A stretch of 13,128 nt of DNA from Prevotellaceae bacterium UBA1720 (GTDB taxonomy: Bacteria; Bacteroidota; Bacteroidia; Bacteroidales; Bacteroidaceae). Positions 4,467 to 13,128 of this stretch are shown here, piece by piece. How positions within the stretch are numbered: position 1 is the stretch's first letter; each line of letters opens with the position of its first letter. The notes beneath the pieces were generated by a model, which saw only the letters and a program-made list of their open reading frames with translations, did not search any database and was not told the DNA's origin. The stretch covers positions 701-13,828 of the forward strand of contig DCIS01000087.1 in assembly GCA_002317475.1 (NCBI GenBank), written 5' to 3'. Position numbers and translations under genes: made by a program.

Positions 4467-7400
4467 TTATGATTTGGCAACGGTCAGTTCAGTACCACCA
4501 GCCTTGATTTCATCAGCCAGAACCTGAGAGGCAATGTATTCGCTGAACTGTGCCAGACAGGCTACATTGTCCTCGGTCTCGGGAACGCAGACCTTGATGC
4601 GGTCCACAATCTCAAATCCGCTGTCCTTACGCATCTGCTGGATGCTGCGAATCAACTCACGTGCCACACCCTCGAGACGAAGCTCAGGAGTGATGGTGAT
4701 GTCAAGGGCAACGGTGAGGACACCCTCGCTGGTAACACTCCAACCGGGCATATCCTGTGCTGAGATCTCGACGTCGTCACGAGTGAGCTCGTAGTCGGTA
4801 CCTTCGACGGCAATGGTGATAGGACCATCCTCGAGCTGTGCGATCTGCTCCTGTGACAAGGCTGAGACAACAGCTGCTGCTGCCTTCATCTGCTTGCCAA
4901 ACTTCTTACCCATGACGCGGAAGTTGGGCTTGACGTTCTTCTGAACCATCTGACCTTCAACAAACTCTACCTCCTTGATATTCAGTTCTTCAAGAATGAT
5001 ATGCTGAAGGAATACTATACCTTCCTTGATGGCATTGTCGGTAACAGGAATAGCAATACGCTGGAGTGGCTGACGTACACCGATCATCTCCTTCTTACGA
5101 AGTGAGAGGGCCATAGAGCAAATCTTCTGTACACGCTCCATGTTCTCCTCGAGAGGCTTGTCGATGATGCTCTCGTTGACCTCGGGATAGAAGTCGAGAT
5201 GGACGCTGTCCTTAGCCTCACCAAAGGTGAGATCACGATAGAGTTGATCGGCGAAGAAGGGTGAAACGGGAGCAATCAGTTTGCTGAGAGTCAGCAGGCA
5301 CTCGTAGAGGGTCTGATAGCAAGCGAGCTTGTCCTGCTTGAGACCTTCGCCCCACAGACGCTTCTTGGCCAGACGAACATACCAGTTGCTGAGGTTGTCG
5401 ATAACAAAGCTCTGGATGGCACGACCAGCACGTGTAGGTTCATAGTCGTCCAATGCCTCACGGACATCCTTGATCAGAGAATTGAGGGCAGAGAGCATCC
5501 AACGGTCGAACATGGGCCGCTCGGCGTAGGGAACCTGTGGCTCGGCATTGTGCCAACCATCGACATTGGCATACATGGCCAGAAGGCCGTATGTCTGGTG
5601 CAGCTTGACAAAGAAACTACCACTGACATCCTTTACACCATCGGGGTCGAAACTGAGGTTGTCCCAGGGTGCTGAATTGGTGACCATATACCAACGTACG
5701 GGGTCGATACCGTAGGTCTCGATGCAATCGAAAGGATTAATGACATTGCCCAGTCGCTTGGACATCTTGACACCATTCTTGTCGAGTACAAGACCATTGC
5801 TGACAACAGCCTTATAGGCTACGCTGTCGAAGACCATGGTAGCTATGGCGTGCAAGGTGAAGAACCAACCACGGGTCTGGTCGACACCCTCGGCGATGAA
5901 GTCTGCGGGATAGCAAACACCGGCATCCAGGGCTTCCTTGTTCTCGAAAGGATAATGGATCTGGGCATAAGGCATGGCACCCGAATCGAACCAAACATCG
6001 ATGAGGTCGAGCTCACGGGTGAGGACATCGCCATTCTGACCTACCAACTTGATATCGTCAACGTAGGGACGGTGGAGGTCAATACGGTCGTAGTTCTCCT
6101 GGGTCATATCACCGGGTACGAAGCCCTTGTCCTTGAGAGGATTGCTGGGCATGACACCTGCAGCAACAGCCTTCTCGATCTCGTTGTAGAGTTCCTCTAC
6201 GCTGCCAATGCAAAGCTCCTCCTTGGTATCACGGTTGCGCCAGATAGGCAGAGGAGTACCCCAATAGCGTGAGCGAGAGAGGTTCCAGTCATTGAGGTTC
6301 TCAAGCCACTTACCAAAACGGCCCGTACCTGTAGCCTCGGGTTTCCACTTGATGGTCTTGTTGAGCTCTACCATGCGATCCTTGCATGCCGTAGAACGAA
6401 TGAACCAACTGTCGAGGGGATAATAGAGGACGGGCTTGTCGGTACGCCAGCAGTGGGGATAGTTGTGGACGTGCTTCTCAATCTTGAATGCACTACCCTC
6501 CTCCTTCATCTCGAGGCAGATGATGACATTGAGGTCCATATCCTTGGTGGCTGCCTTCTCGTCGTACTTGCCATCGACATTGTACTTGGGATCATAGGCG
6601 TTCTTGACATAGTCGCCACTGTGCTTCCAGTATGACTCGTTGACACAAGCCTCGACGAAAGCGGGATTCATGTCATCCTTCACGAAGTACTTACCCTGGA
6701 AATCGACCATAGGACGGGTATCACCTGCCTTGTCGATAACGAAAAGCGAAGGAATACCGGCATCCTTGGCAACCTTGGCATCGTCAGCACCAAAGGTAGG
6801 AGCGATATGTACGATACCGGTACCGTCCTCGGTAGTAACGTAGTCACCGGGGATGACACGGAAGGCTTCTGCACTCTTCTCGACCACCTTCTCGCCCTCA
6901 AGGGCACAAGGCTTGATCCAGGGCATGAGCTGCTGGTAAGAGGTACCAACCAGTTCGCTACCCTTTCCACGCCAGAGAATCTCGAGGGTCTGTTCATTGC
7001 CTTCCTCGTCCTTAGAGGGCTGGAAATAGGCACTGAGTCGACTCTCAGCAAGAATATACACTGCCTCCTCGTTGGTATAGGGATTATTGCCCTTCAAGGC
7101 AACATAGTCGATCTTGGGACCAACGCAAAGTGCGGTGTTTGAAGGAAGGGTCCAGGGAGTGGTAGTCCATGCCAGGACATAGAGCTTGTCATAGCCGGCA
7201 AGTGCCTCAACGGATGGTTTCAGGACCTTGAACTGTGCGGTGACGGTGGTGTCCTTGACATCACGGTAGCAACCGGGCTGGTTCAACTCGTGCGAACTCA
7301 GACCAGTACCAGCCGCAGGACTATAGGGCTGAATAGTGTAACCCTTATAGAGGAGATCCTTCTGATAGAGCTGCTTCAGCAACCACCAGAGGCTCTCGAT

Positions 7401-7871
7401 ATACTTGTTGTCGTATGTGATGTAAGGATGCTCGAGGTCAACCCAGTAGCCCATCTTATTGGTAAGGTCGGTCCACTCGTTGGTGTACATCATGACGTTC
7501 TTGCGGCAAGCATCATTATAGTCGTCTACGCTGATCTTCTTACCAATATCCTCCTTGGTGATGCCAAGGTTCTTCTCGACACTCAACTCAACGGGAAGTC
7601 CATGGGTATCCCAACCAGCCTTACGATTGACCTGGAAACCCTTCATGGTCTGATAACGAAGGAACGTGTCCTTGATGGTACGACCCATGACGTGATGAAT
7701 ACCTGGATGACCATTAGCAGATGGAGGACCCTCGAAGAAGATGAAGGAAGGACAACCTTCACGCTCGCTGATACTACGATGGAAGAGATCCTCGCCTTCC
7801 CATAGCTTGAGCACTTCTTTATTTACCTCAGAAAGGTTGAGCTTTTTACGCTCAGCAAATTTGTTTGCCAT
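4467..7871 (-). CDS. ileS: Isoleucyl-tRNA synthetase, type 2 (IleRS2)
   Basis: This enzyme attaches isoleucine to tRNA(Ile) in the cytosol. From the ATG at 7871 it is 1134 aa. Visible marks: the class I signature region EGPPSANGHPGIHHVMGR (about 47-64), AGWDTHGLPVE, the CP1 editing-domain blocks TTPWTLPSN and GTGIVHIAPTFGADD, and KMSKR at 702-706. A long helical anticodon-binding region follows, without the C-terminal zinc cysteines of type-1 bacterial IleRS. Sequence style and length fit the eukaryote-like type 2, associated with mupirocin tolerance. The HxGH motif reads GIHH. An in-frame TTG at 7898 would add nine residues; I prefer the ATG because the alignable MANKFAERKKLNLSEVNKEVL sequence begins there. 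It is the first gene of the cluster, preceded by a candidate promoter at 7961-7968 and followed by a hairpin. Confidence 0.97.
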   Translation of the reverse strand: MANKFAERKKLNLSEVNKEVLKLWEGEDLFHRSISEREGCPSFIFFEGPPSANGHPGIHHVMGRTIKDTFLRYQTMKGFQVNRKAGWDTHGLPVELSVEKNLGITKEDIGKKISVDDYNDACRKNVMMYTNEWTDLTNKMGYWVDLEHPYITYDNKYIESLWWLLKQLYQKDLLYKGYTIQPYSPAAGTGLSSHELNQPGCYRDVKDTTVTAQFKVLKPSVEALAGYDKLYVLAWTTTPWTLPSNTALCVGPKIDYVALKGNNPYTNEEAVYILAESRLSAYFQPSKDEEGNEQTLEILWRGKGSELVGTSYQQLMPWIKPCALEGEKVVEKSAEAFRVIPGDYVTTEDGTGIVHIAPTFGADDAKVAKDAGIPSLFVIDKAGDTRPMVDFQGKYFVKDDMNPAFVEACVNESYWKHSGDYVKNAYDPKYNVDGKYDEKAATKDMDLNVIICLEMKEEGSAFKIEKHVHNYPHCWRTDKPVLYYPLDSWFIRSTACKDRMVELNKTIKWKPEATGTGRFGKWLENLNDWNLSRSRYWGTPLPIWRNRDTKEELCIGSVEELYNEIEKAVAAGVMPSNPLKDKGFVPGDMTQENYDRIDLHRPYVDDIKLVGQNGDVLTRELDLIDVWFDSGAMPYAQIHYPFENKEALDAGVCYPADFIAEGVDQTRGWFFTLHAIATMVFDSVAYKAVVSNGLVLDKNGVKMSKRLGNVINPFDCIETYGIDPVRWYMVTNSAPWDNLSFDPDGVKDVSGSFFVKLHQTYGLLAMYANVDGWHNAEPQVPYAERPMFDRWMLSALNSLIKDVREALDDYEPTRAGRAIQSFVIDNLSNWYVRLAKKRLWGEGLKQDKLACYQTLYECLLTLSKLIAPVSPFFADQLYRDLTFGEAKDSVHLDFYPEVNESIIDKPLEENMERVQKICSMALSLRKKEMIGVRQPLQRIAIPVTDNAIKEGIVFLQHIILEELNIKEVEFVEGQMVQKNVKPNFRVMGKKFGKQMKAAAAVVSALSQEQIAQLEDGPITIAVEGTDYELTRDDVEISAQDMPGWSVTSEGVLTVALDITITPELRLEGVARELIRSIQQMRKDSGFEIVDRIKVCVPETEDNVACLAQFSEYIASQVLADEIKAGGTELTVAKS

Positions 7872-7960
7872 ATTATGTTGTATTATATTTTTTGCCAAAT
7901 CTCAAGATGACAATTGCAAGTCAGTAAAACTTGTGAAAGCCATTTCGTCTTTTAAGTGTG

Positions 7961-7968
7961 CAAAATTA
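7961..7968 (-). promoter_or_regulatory. ileS: Candidate Bacteroidota -7 promoter element for ileS
   Basis: The minus strand reads TAATTTTG, an exact match to the Bacteroidota -7 consensus TAnnTTTG. It lies about 90 nt upstream of the ileS ATG and downstream of the susD terminator, so it is well placed to start the ileS cluster. A -33 TTTG element is not clear; only T/C-rich sequence (TTCTTTCCTTTC) is present at roughly that distance. The predicted leader (about 80 nt) contains a 5-bp CAAGT/ACTTG hairpin but none of the T-box features that control ileS in Gram-positives. Since TAnnTTTG can occur by chance, the call rests on position. Confidence 0.5.
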
Positions 7969-8000
7969 CAAAAATAATATGAAAGGAAAGAATAAATAAG

Positions 8001-8033
8001 AAAAAAACCTCGCAAGCCATGAACTTGCGAGGT
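8001..8033 (-). terminator. Intrinsic terminator after the susD-like gene
   Basis: A 10-bp perfect stem (ACCTCGCAAG at 8007-8016 with CTTGCGAGGT at 8024-8033) and a seven-base loop, CCATGAA, are followed on the minus strand by a run of seven T, the first of them closing the stem. It lies about 50 nt after the SusD stop and gives the clearest transcript end in the window, separating the susCD unit from the ileS cluster. Between stop and terminator a second, A/T-rich stem (AATTAAG 8047-8053 with CTTAATT 8064-8070) and a 10-bp palindrome TAAGTACTTA (8058-8067) are also visible. Confidence 0.9.
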
Positions 8034-8082
8034 CATTATTAATATTAATTAAGTTTCTAAGTACTTAATTCGTGATGCTTGA

Positions 8083-10404
8083 TTAGTAACCAATCTGTCC
8101 CTTATAATGCAGGAACCAGTTCCTCTTGTCAAGCAACTTGCTACCAACTTCTGGACGAGCAGCTGAGATAGGATCGCTCAGACGCTTGGGATCATTGTAC
8201 CAGAATGCACGACGCATCAGGTCGTAGTAACGATTGCCTTCGTAAGAAAGCTCGAGTGCCTGCTCATCGAGGATAGCCTGGTCAACCTGCTCCTGCTCTG
8301 CCTGAATGTAAGCGGGGTTAGCATAGATCTGGCCATGCCACTCGTTCCATGCATCAACATAAGTCTTTACGCGGCTGTTGTAACCAGACAGAACCTCACG
8401 ATACTCAGTCATGATCTTAGCAGTATCAGCTGAATAAACCTCCATCTCAGCATTGTAAGCATCAACAGCTGCAAGGTAAGCCACATAGAGACCGATTGAG
8501 TCGTTCTTGATGTAACGATCATAGAGTGTCTGTGCACGGCTTTCCTTCTGTGACTTCATGACATCCTGTGCCCAGTATTCCTCGAAGGTAAGTACCTGAG
8601 TACCATACTGTGCCCATGAAGAAGGCTCATCAATCTTCTTGGTAGAAAGAGTAGGCTTCTTGGGGAACTGGTCGGTATAGTCCTTCATAACAGGAGCATC
8701 ACCAATAGCGTTCAACTCAGCCTCGGGGTAGGTAGCATAATTGCTATCAACGGGGAGAACGGGAAGGTACTTCTTGTTCATGAATGACCAACCTGAACCA
8801 CGGCTGTGAATACCAAGCATGTTAGCCTCAGACATAGCATCCTCAGTAACCAGAGAAGGCTTAATCATAGTAGTAATACCATACTGATCCTTGGTTACGG
8901 TGTAAGAAGGAGCGTAAGTCTTGTAGAATGAATCGTTGAAAGTAAAGTAATTGATGAATGTACTGTCCTCAGAAGAAGTGTAGTAAGGCTGCACCTCATT
9001 CTTGATTACAGTATTGCTAAGACCAATAGTGAGGATCTGCTTTGCGAAGCGAGGATAACCTGCATAGTTCAAAGCCTCTGCAAGACGAAGGTAAACCTGC
9101 TGTGTACGGTATACCAGAACATTCATGTTTCTGTGCTTGCTGATTGACTGAAGCTTCAACTCCTTATCATTGTATTCACGGTCAGTTGTAGACCAGAATG
9201 AAGAGAAACGAAGGTCGCCATCCATAAACTTATTGAGAGCAGAATCGTCAATATCGCTTGCAGAAACCTCGATGGTGTCATTGTGCTCACGATCATAACC
9301 AACATATACCTGACTACGGCTCAAGTTCTTGTATGCCTCAGAGGGAATAATACATGCCTCCTTCAACTCGGGATTAGTTGCATAATTGTAAAGGGTACGC
9401 AACTCGTTGAAGAAACCTGTAGCAGAAGAAGAGTCCATAGCAATAGCGGTGATAGGCTCCAAATATTGTGTGTTGCTTTTGCTTGACCAGTTACCTGAAG
9501 TAGCAAAGGTGAACGAACCAGAAGCGCGCTCCAGAGGCTCTTCGCTGTCAACGAGATCACGAGTACTCCACTCAACACTGTTGGTACCAGTAGTCAGACG
9601 AGTCTTATGACCCAAGGGTGTATTGAGGAAATTATAATAATACTTAGCAGCAACCTTAGCAGAAGTAGGATCATGCTCGATAGCAGCCTTCCAGAGATAG
9701 AGATCTGCCATTACCAGTGAAGTGGGGAAGAAACATCTCTGAACAGTTACGTTTGAGTTGTCGAAACTGTTATAGTCGGGCATCTCAGTATAAATGTCAC
9801 GAAAAAGATCTTTGATGAAATAATCACAGATCTCAGAGATACCATACATGGGATACTCGGCCTTAGATTCAGCATCGGTGAGGACGGGCTTCGTTACAAA
9901 AGGAACCTTACCGTATGCCAACACACACTGGAGATAAGTCCAAGCACGAATGGTACGAACCTGTGCAATCTCGCGCTCAAACATGTACTGCATAGCATCG
10001 GTATGAATCTCGGGGAGAGAGTCGTTTACGCGATCCAGGAAATAGTTACAGTTGTTGATGATTGCATAGTAATCACGAGGCGAATTATACTGGTTCTCGT
10101 CATCCTTGCTAGTAACATCCGCATTGAAAGAAGCCAGATTCTTCAGGTCAATGGTACCGTTTTCAGTTACGTCCACCAGGTCAGCACGTACCTCACCGAT
10201 GAGGTTGGTACGCACTGCGATGGCCTGGAGTTTATTCAGAATGCCGACAACAGATGTTACAGTATCCGAAGAAGATGTAAGATGGTCGGTGTCAGCATAG
10301 ATTACATAGCTGTTACCCTTGTCAAGCATATCTTCACATGATGTGAAAGTAGCTACGCCTGCTGCAGCAAGGGTTAAAGACATTAAATATTTAGTCAGTT
10401 TCAT
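8083..10404 (-). CDS. SusD/RagB-family outer-membrane lipoprotein
   Basis: SusD-like proteins are surface lipoproteins that form the lid of a SusC transporter and capture its substrate. This 773-aa protein starts with a lipoprotein signal (MKLTKYLMSLTL...FTSC, lipidated Cys23) followed by E-D, acidic residues of the kind that direct surface display in this phylum. N-terminal TPR-like helices include AQVRTIRAWTYLQCVLAYGKVPFV (about 140-165), the usual SusD pattern with R-A-x-x-Y. The C-terminal signature ALELSYEGNRYYDLMRRAFW is at about 715-735. It is about 200 residues longer than common SusD proteins; a helix-rich, Tyr/Ala/Glu-rich stretch at about 625-705 accounts for part of that. Its ATG lies 12 nt after the susC stop, so the two are cotranslated partners. 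Cargo is not deducible: glycan and peptide import (as for RagAB) are both possible. Confidence 0.93.
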   Translation of the reverse strand: MKLTKYLMSLTLAAAGVATFTSCEDMLDKGNSYVIYADTDHLTSSSDTVTSVVGILNKLQAIAVRTNLIGEVRADLVDVTENGTIDLKNLASFNADVTSKDDENQYNSPRDYYAIINNCNYFLDRVNDSLPEIHTDAMQYMFEREIAQVRTIRAWTYLQCVLAYGKVPFVTKPVLTDAESKAEYPMYGISEICDYFIKDLFRDIYTEMPDYNSFDNSNVTVQRCFFPTSLVMADLYLWKAAIEHDPTSAKVAAKYYYNFLNTPLGHKTRLTTGTNSVEWSTRDLVDSEEPLERASGSFTFATSGNWSSKSNTQYLEPITAIAMDSSSATGFFNELRTLYNYATNPELKEACIIPSEAYKNLSRSQVYVGYDREHNDTIEVSASDIDDSALNKFMDGDLRFSSFWSTTDREYNDKELKLQSISKHRNMNVLVYRTQQVYLRLAEALNYAGYPRFAKQILTIGLSNTVIKNEVQPYYTSSEDSTFINYFTFNDSFYKTYAPSYTVTKDQYGITTMIKPSLVTEDAMSEANMLGIHSRGSGWSFMNKKYLPVLPVDSNYATYPEAELNAIGDAPVMKDYTDQFPKKPTLSTKKIDEPSSWAQYGTQVLTFEEYWAQDVMKSQKESRAQTLYDRYIKNDSIGLYVAYLAAVDAYNAEMEVYSADTAKIMTEYREVLSGYNSRVKTYVDAWNEWHGQIYANPAYIQAEQEQVDQAILDEQALELSYEGNRYYDLMRRAFWYNDPKRLSDPISAARPEVGSKLLDKRNWFLHYKGQIGY

Positions 10405-10416
10405 ATCTTCTAAGTA

Positions 10417-13128
10417 TTAGAGGTTGATTTTAACGCCAACATGGAAATTACGACCCTGTGAGAGAAGACCCATATCAACACCTTGATACAGAACACCGTT
10501 GCTCATAGAGAACTCGGGATCGGGACCAAGATACTTTGTCAGAGTAAATACGTTGTTAGCCTGTGCCCAAACGCTCAGACCCTGGATGTAGGTGTTGTTG
10601 ATGGGGAGCTTGTAGCTAAGAGTCAGAGACTTCAGTTTCAAGTAGCTTGCATCCTCAATCCAACGATCGCTGAAACGAGCATTACCCATAGGATCACCAT
10701 AGGTAGCCTTAGGCATATCGGTAACCATACCCTCGTTGGTCCAACGATTCATCATGGCTGTAGTCTGGTTCATGAAACGTGAACCACTCTCCAACTGCTG
10801 ACGCATGTAGTTGTATGCATCATTACCCAGTGAATAGTTGAAACGAGCATCCAAGGTCAGGTTCTTCCAACTCAGAGTAGAAGAAATGTTACCATAGATG
10901 TCAGGATTAGAAGAACCTAAGATGGTACAATCCTTCTCGTCAATCTCATTGTCACCATTGAGGTCAACAAAACGCATATCACCAGCACCAAAATAGGTCT
11001 TAGCACCAGTATCATCGGTGATGTAAAGTGCATTGGGGTTCAATGAAGGATCATTGTCCTCGCTGCTGGCAAATACACCATTGGTACGATAACCATAGAA
11101 GTTGTTGAGAGAACCACCTACGATGCTGCGAACAGTACCACCAAGTACCTCGGTATCCCAGTAATCACCACCATCAGGCAGAGCAGTCAGTCTGTTAACA
11201 TAGTGACCCAAGCTGGCACCAATTGACCAGTTCCAGTCCTTGTGTGAAACGAGGTGAGCAGTGAAGCCCATGTCGAAACCTTCATTCTGAAGAGAACCAC
11301 CATTGCTCCAGTTGTACTGCAAACCACTGATGAAACCAAGTTCCTGAAGAGTCAGCAGATTGTCGGTCCAAGAATGGAAGTAGTTGAAGTGAGCACCCAG
11401 ACGGTTGTTCAGGGCATTCAGTTCGATACCAGCATTGAAACGCTTGGTAGTCTCCCACTGCAGATTGGTATTACCAATGTTGTTGATGAAAATACCAGCT
11501 ACACCGTTCATGAACAGGTTACTGCTGAAATAGGTACGGTTGGCATCATACTGAACATTGTCATTACCGCTAAGGCCGAAACCAGCAGTAAGCTTCAAAT
11601 AGTCAATACCCTGAACATCGAAGAACTTCTCGTTGGTAATCACCCAACCAGCCTGCAAGCTGGGGAAGACACCCCAACGAGCACCAAGGAACTTGAAGCC
11701 GGCATCAGCGTCCTTACCAAACTGTGAGTTGGTCTCGACAGCGAGGTCACCCTCAACATAGTAACGGTTCTTCCAGTTGTACTCAGCCTGGCCATACCAG
11801 GTAAGTGTAGACAGGTTCTTGTCGGTACCACCTGCAATCTTGTCCTTGGTACTACCAATAGACACGGTCTTATCGTTACCACTGTTGTAACCCTTCTGAG
11901 TAGCCAGGTTATAACTTACGTTGATATAACGGAAACCACCCTGCAAGTGCAGATTATGAGCCTCGTAAGACTTGGTCCAATCCAGCTTGGTATCGCTGTT
12001 CACGGTTGTCTGACGAGATGCAAGAGACTGCATCTGGTTCTCACGACGACCCTGAAGTTCGGCAACATAGTAGCTGGGAACACCATTCATAGGAACGTAG
12101 TACTTCTCGTTTGAATTGATGATGTTCATACTGAAGAGAGAACTCAAGAAGAGGTTCTTGTTGAAATCATAGCGAGGAGTTACATTCAGGTTGATGTAGC
12201 TGTTTTCGAAGTAGTTCTTATTCTCTGCTGTACCATAGTGGTTGATAGCAAGAGGATTAGACAAACGATAGTTGGCATCACGAAGAACTGATACCTCGTC
12301 CAGATAGTCCTCGTCAACGATGTCCAAGTGAGCATTGTAGATCTGACCCTGACCAGAGATCTGACCAGTTACGGGATCAATAGTAATATCACCGGCATAG
12401 GTGTAAGGGCTCAACATAGGGCTCTTTGCCAATGCCAGGAATGAAGTACTGGTAATACTCTTCTCATCATAAGAGGTAGGAGCACCCTGGTCGAGAAGCT
12501 TACGGGTCTGGTTGGTGTAAGCAGCATCGAATCTGATACTCAAAGCATCGGTAATCTTAATATCGGTGTTGAAACGGATATTCAGACGGTTGAAGTTATT
12601 CTCATCGAGAACGCTACCATCAGTAGTGAAACCTACAGAAAGCATGTAACCTGCAACGTCACCACCACCCTGTACGCTCAGACCATAGTTCTGAACGAAA
12701 GTGTTCTGGTAAACCTCATCTGCCCAATTGGTATCATTGTTGTACTTGTTGTACCAATAATAGTTGGGATCAGCGTTGAGGAACTTGAAGTTGTTGACGT
12801 TGGTACCGGTGCTCTGGAGCAGACCAGAAGCATAGTTCTTGTACTGTGCACCGTTCATTACTGAGTAATTCTTTGGAACCATCTCATAACCAACATTGAC
12901 AAGAGCATCGATGCGTGTTGCCTGGCTCTGACTACGCTTGGTCTTGATAAGAATGACACCATTTGCACCCTTGGCACCATAGATAGAGGTTCCATTAGGC
13001 ATTACCTCTACACTGGCAATATCATTGACGTTGAGATTGGTCAGGAAGTCGTTGTAGAAACCTCCGTGAATCATCTCCTGATCATACTGCTGATCAAGGA
13101 TGACACCATCAACGATAACCAATGGGTT
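10417..13128 (-). CDS. SusC/RagA-family TonB-dependent receptor, 5' end missing
   Basis: The right window edge cuts this gene; 903 residues and the stop (TAA, 10417-10419) are visible, and the frame is open to base 13128. The visible start, NPLVIVDGVIL, is the conserved plug-domain motif of SusC proteins, followed by LNVNDIASVEV and IYGAKGANGVILIKTK (about 49-64). The common KDASA segment before IYG is replaced by MPNGTS. A long outer-membrane beta-barrel follows, with the SusC-type DLNGDNEIDEKD acidic loop (coded near 10930-10965) and ending in a barrel strand, HVGVKINL. The missing part should hold the signal peptide, a carboxypeptidase-like domain, the TonB-interacting region and the first part of the plug. 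It forms a TonB-powered import complex with the SusD-like protein encoded 12 nt downstream. A TTG at 13122 is not the real start. Confidence 0.95.
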   Translation of the reverse strand, partial: NPLVIVDGVILDQQYDQEMIHGGFYNDFLTNLNVNDIASVEVMPNGTSIYGAKGANGVILIKTKRSQSQATRIDALVNVGYEMVPKNYSVMNGAQYKNYASGLLQSTGTNVNNFKFLNADPNYYWYNKYNNDTNWADEVYQNTFVQNYGLSVQGGGDVAGYMLSVGFTTDGSVLDENNFNRLNIRFNTDIKITDALSIRFDAAYTNQTRKLLDQGAPTSYDEKSITSTSFLALAKSPMLSPYTYAGDITIDPVTGQISGQGQIYNAHLDIVDEDYLDEVSVLRDANYRLSNPLAINHYGTAENKNYFENSYINLNVTPRYDFNKNLFLSSLFSMNIINSNEKYYVPMNGVPSYYVAELQGRRENQMQSLASRQTTVNSDTKLDWTKSYEAHNLHLQGGFRYINVSYNLATQKGYNSGNDKTVSIGSTKDKIAGGTDKNLSTLTWYGQAEYNWKNRYYVEGDLAVETNSQFGKDADAGFKFLGARWGVFPSLQAGWVITNEKFFDVQGIDYLKLTAGFGLSGNDNVQYDANRTYFSSNLFMNGVAGIFINNIGNTNLQWETTKRFNAGIELNALNNRLGAHFNYFHSWTDNLLTLQELGFISGLQYNWSNGGSLQNEGFDMGFTAHLVSHKDWNWSIGASLGHYVNRLTALPDGGDYWDTEVLGGTVRSIVGGSLNNFYGYRTNGVFASSEDNDPSLNPNALYITDDTGAKTYFGAGDMRFVDLNGDNEIDEKDCTILGSSNPDIYGNISSTLSWKNLTLDARFNYSLGNDAYNYMRQQLESGSRFMNQTTAMMNRWTNEGMVTDMPKATYGDPMGNARFSDRWIEDASYLKLKSLTLSYKLPINNTYIQGLSVWAQANNVFTLTKYLGPDPEFSMSNGVLYQGVDMGLLSQGRNFHVGVKINL

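Noticed and set aside
7872..7898. TTG start for ileS, adding nine residues
   Set aside because: The added residues AKNIIQHN are not typical of the family, an ATG follows in frame at 7871, and the conserved N-terminal sequence begins there.
7872..7960. T-box or other amino-acid-sensing leader ahead of ileS
   Set aside because: No specifier stem, no T-box antiterminator consensus and no intrinsic terminator between the candidate promoter and the start codon.
13120..13122. TTG as the start of the SusC-like gene
   Set aside because: It encodes the Leu of the internal NPLVIVDG plug motif, and the frame stays open to the window edge, so the gene is simply truncated by the window.

Overview
The window looks like a chromosomal segment from a member of the phylum Bacteroidota, order Bacteroidales, most likely Prevotellaceae. 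The signs are a SusC/SusD outer-membrane pair, a DUF4296 lipoprotein beside lspA, an LspA with the long insertion seen in this phylum, a DksA-like protein with a degenerate zinc finger, and A/T-rich intergenic tandem repeats. The family-level placement is inference. Every supported gene reads on the minus strand, so transcription runs from the right end of the window to the left.

Right third (13128 to about 8000): a susC/ragA-type TonB-dependent receptor, cut by the window edge so that its N-terminus is missing, is followed 12 nt later by a susD/ragB-type surface lipoprotein. Together they would form one outer-membrane import complex. The SusD-like protein is unusually long (773 aa) and carries a helix-rich insertion before its C-terminal signature. 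The unit closes with a strong hairpin plus T-tract terminator at 8001-8033. No glycosidase or regulator is visible, so the cargo cannot be named.

Centre (about 7970 to 2143): a candidate Bacteroidota promoter starts a housekeeping cluster: ileS (type-2 isoleucyl-tRNA synthetase with a GIHH instead of HxGH active-site signature), a DksA/TraR-like protein with two of four zinc cysteines, lspA (signal peptidase II), a DUF4296 lipoprotein, and a 55-aa protein. Spacings shrink along the cluster (81 nt, 35 nt, then overlaps of 23 nt and 1 nt), which suggests translational coupling at its end. The DUF4296 protein is itself a lipoprotein and so a predicted substrate of the LspA encoded just before it.

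Left part (about 2150 to 390): a small ACT-domain protein (UPF0237) precedes a UPF0210 (DUF711/'PFL family') protein. This pair is widespread and its function is unknown.

The gaps around the left-hand genes hold the most unusual DNA: several arrays of one A/T-rich heptamer, consensus A(A/G)TTA followed by two variable bases. They lie at 1-98 (13 exact units), 2107-2148 (six units) and 1756-1797 (six units), with a three-unit remnant at 325-345. The 99-389 gap also holds nested inverted repeats (126-287) and a GC-rich hairpin (367-380) next to the UPF0210 stop codon. I found no tRNA, rRNA, CRISPR array, transposase, phage gene or defence system. Apart from the heptamer family and the palindromic element, the gene content is ordinary for the phylum.
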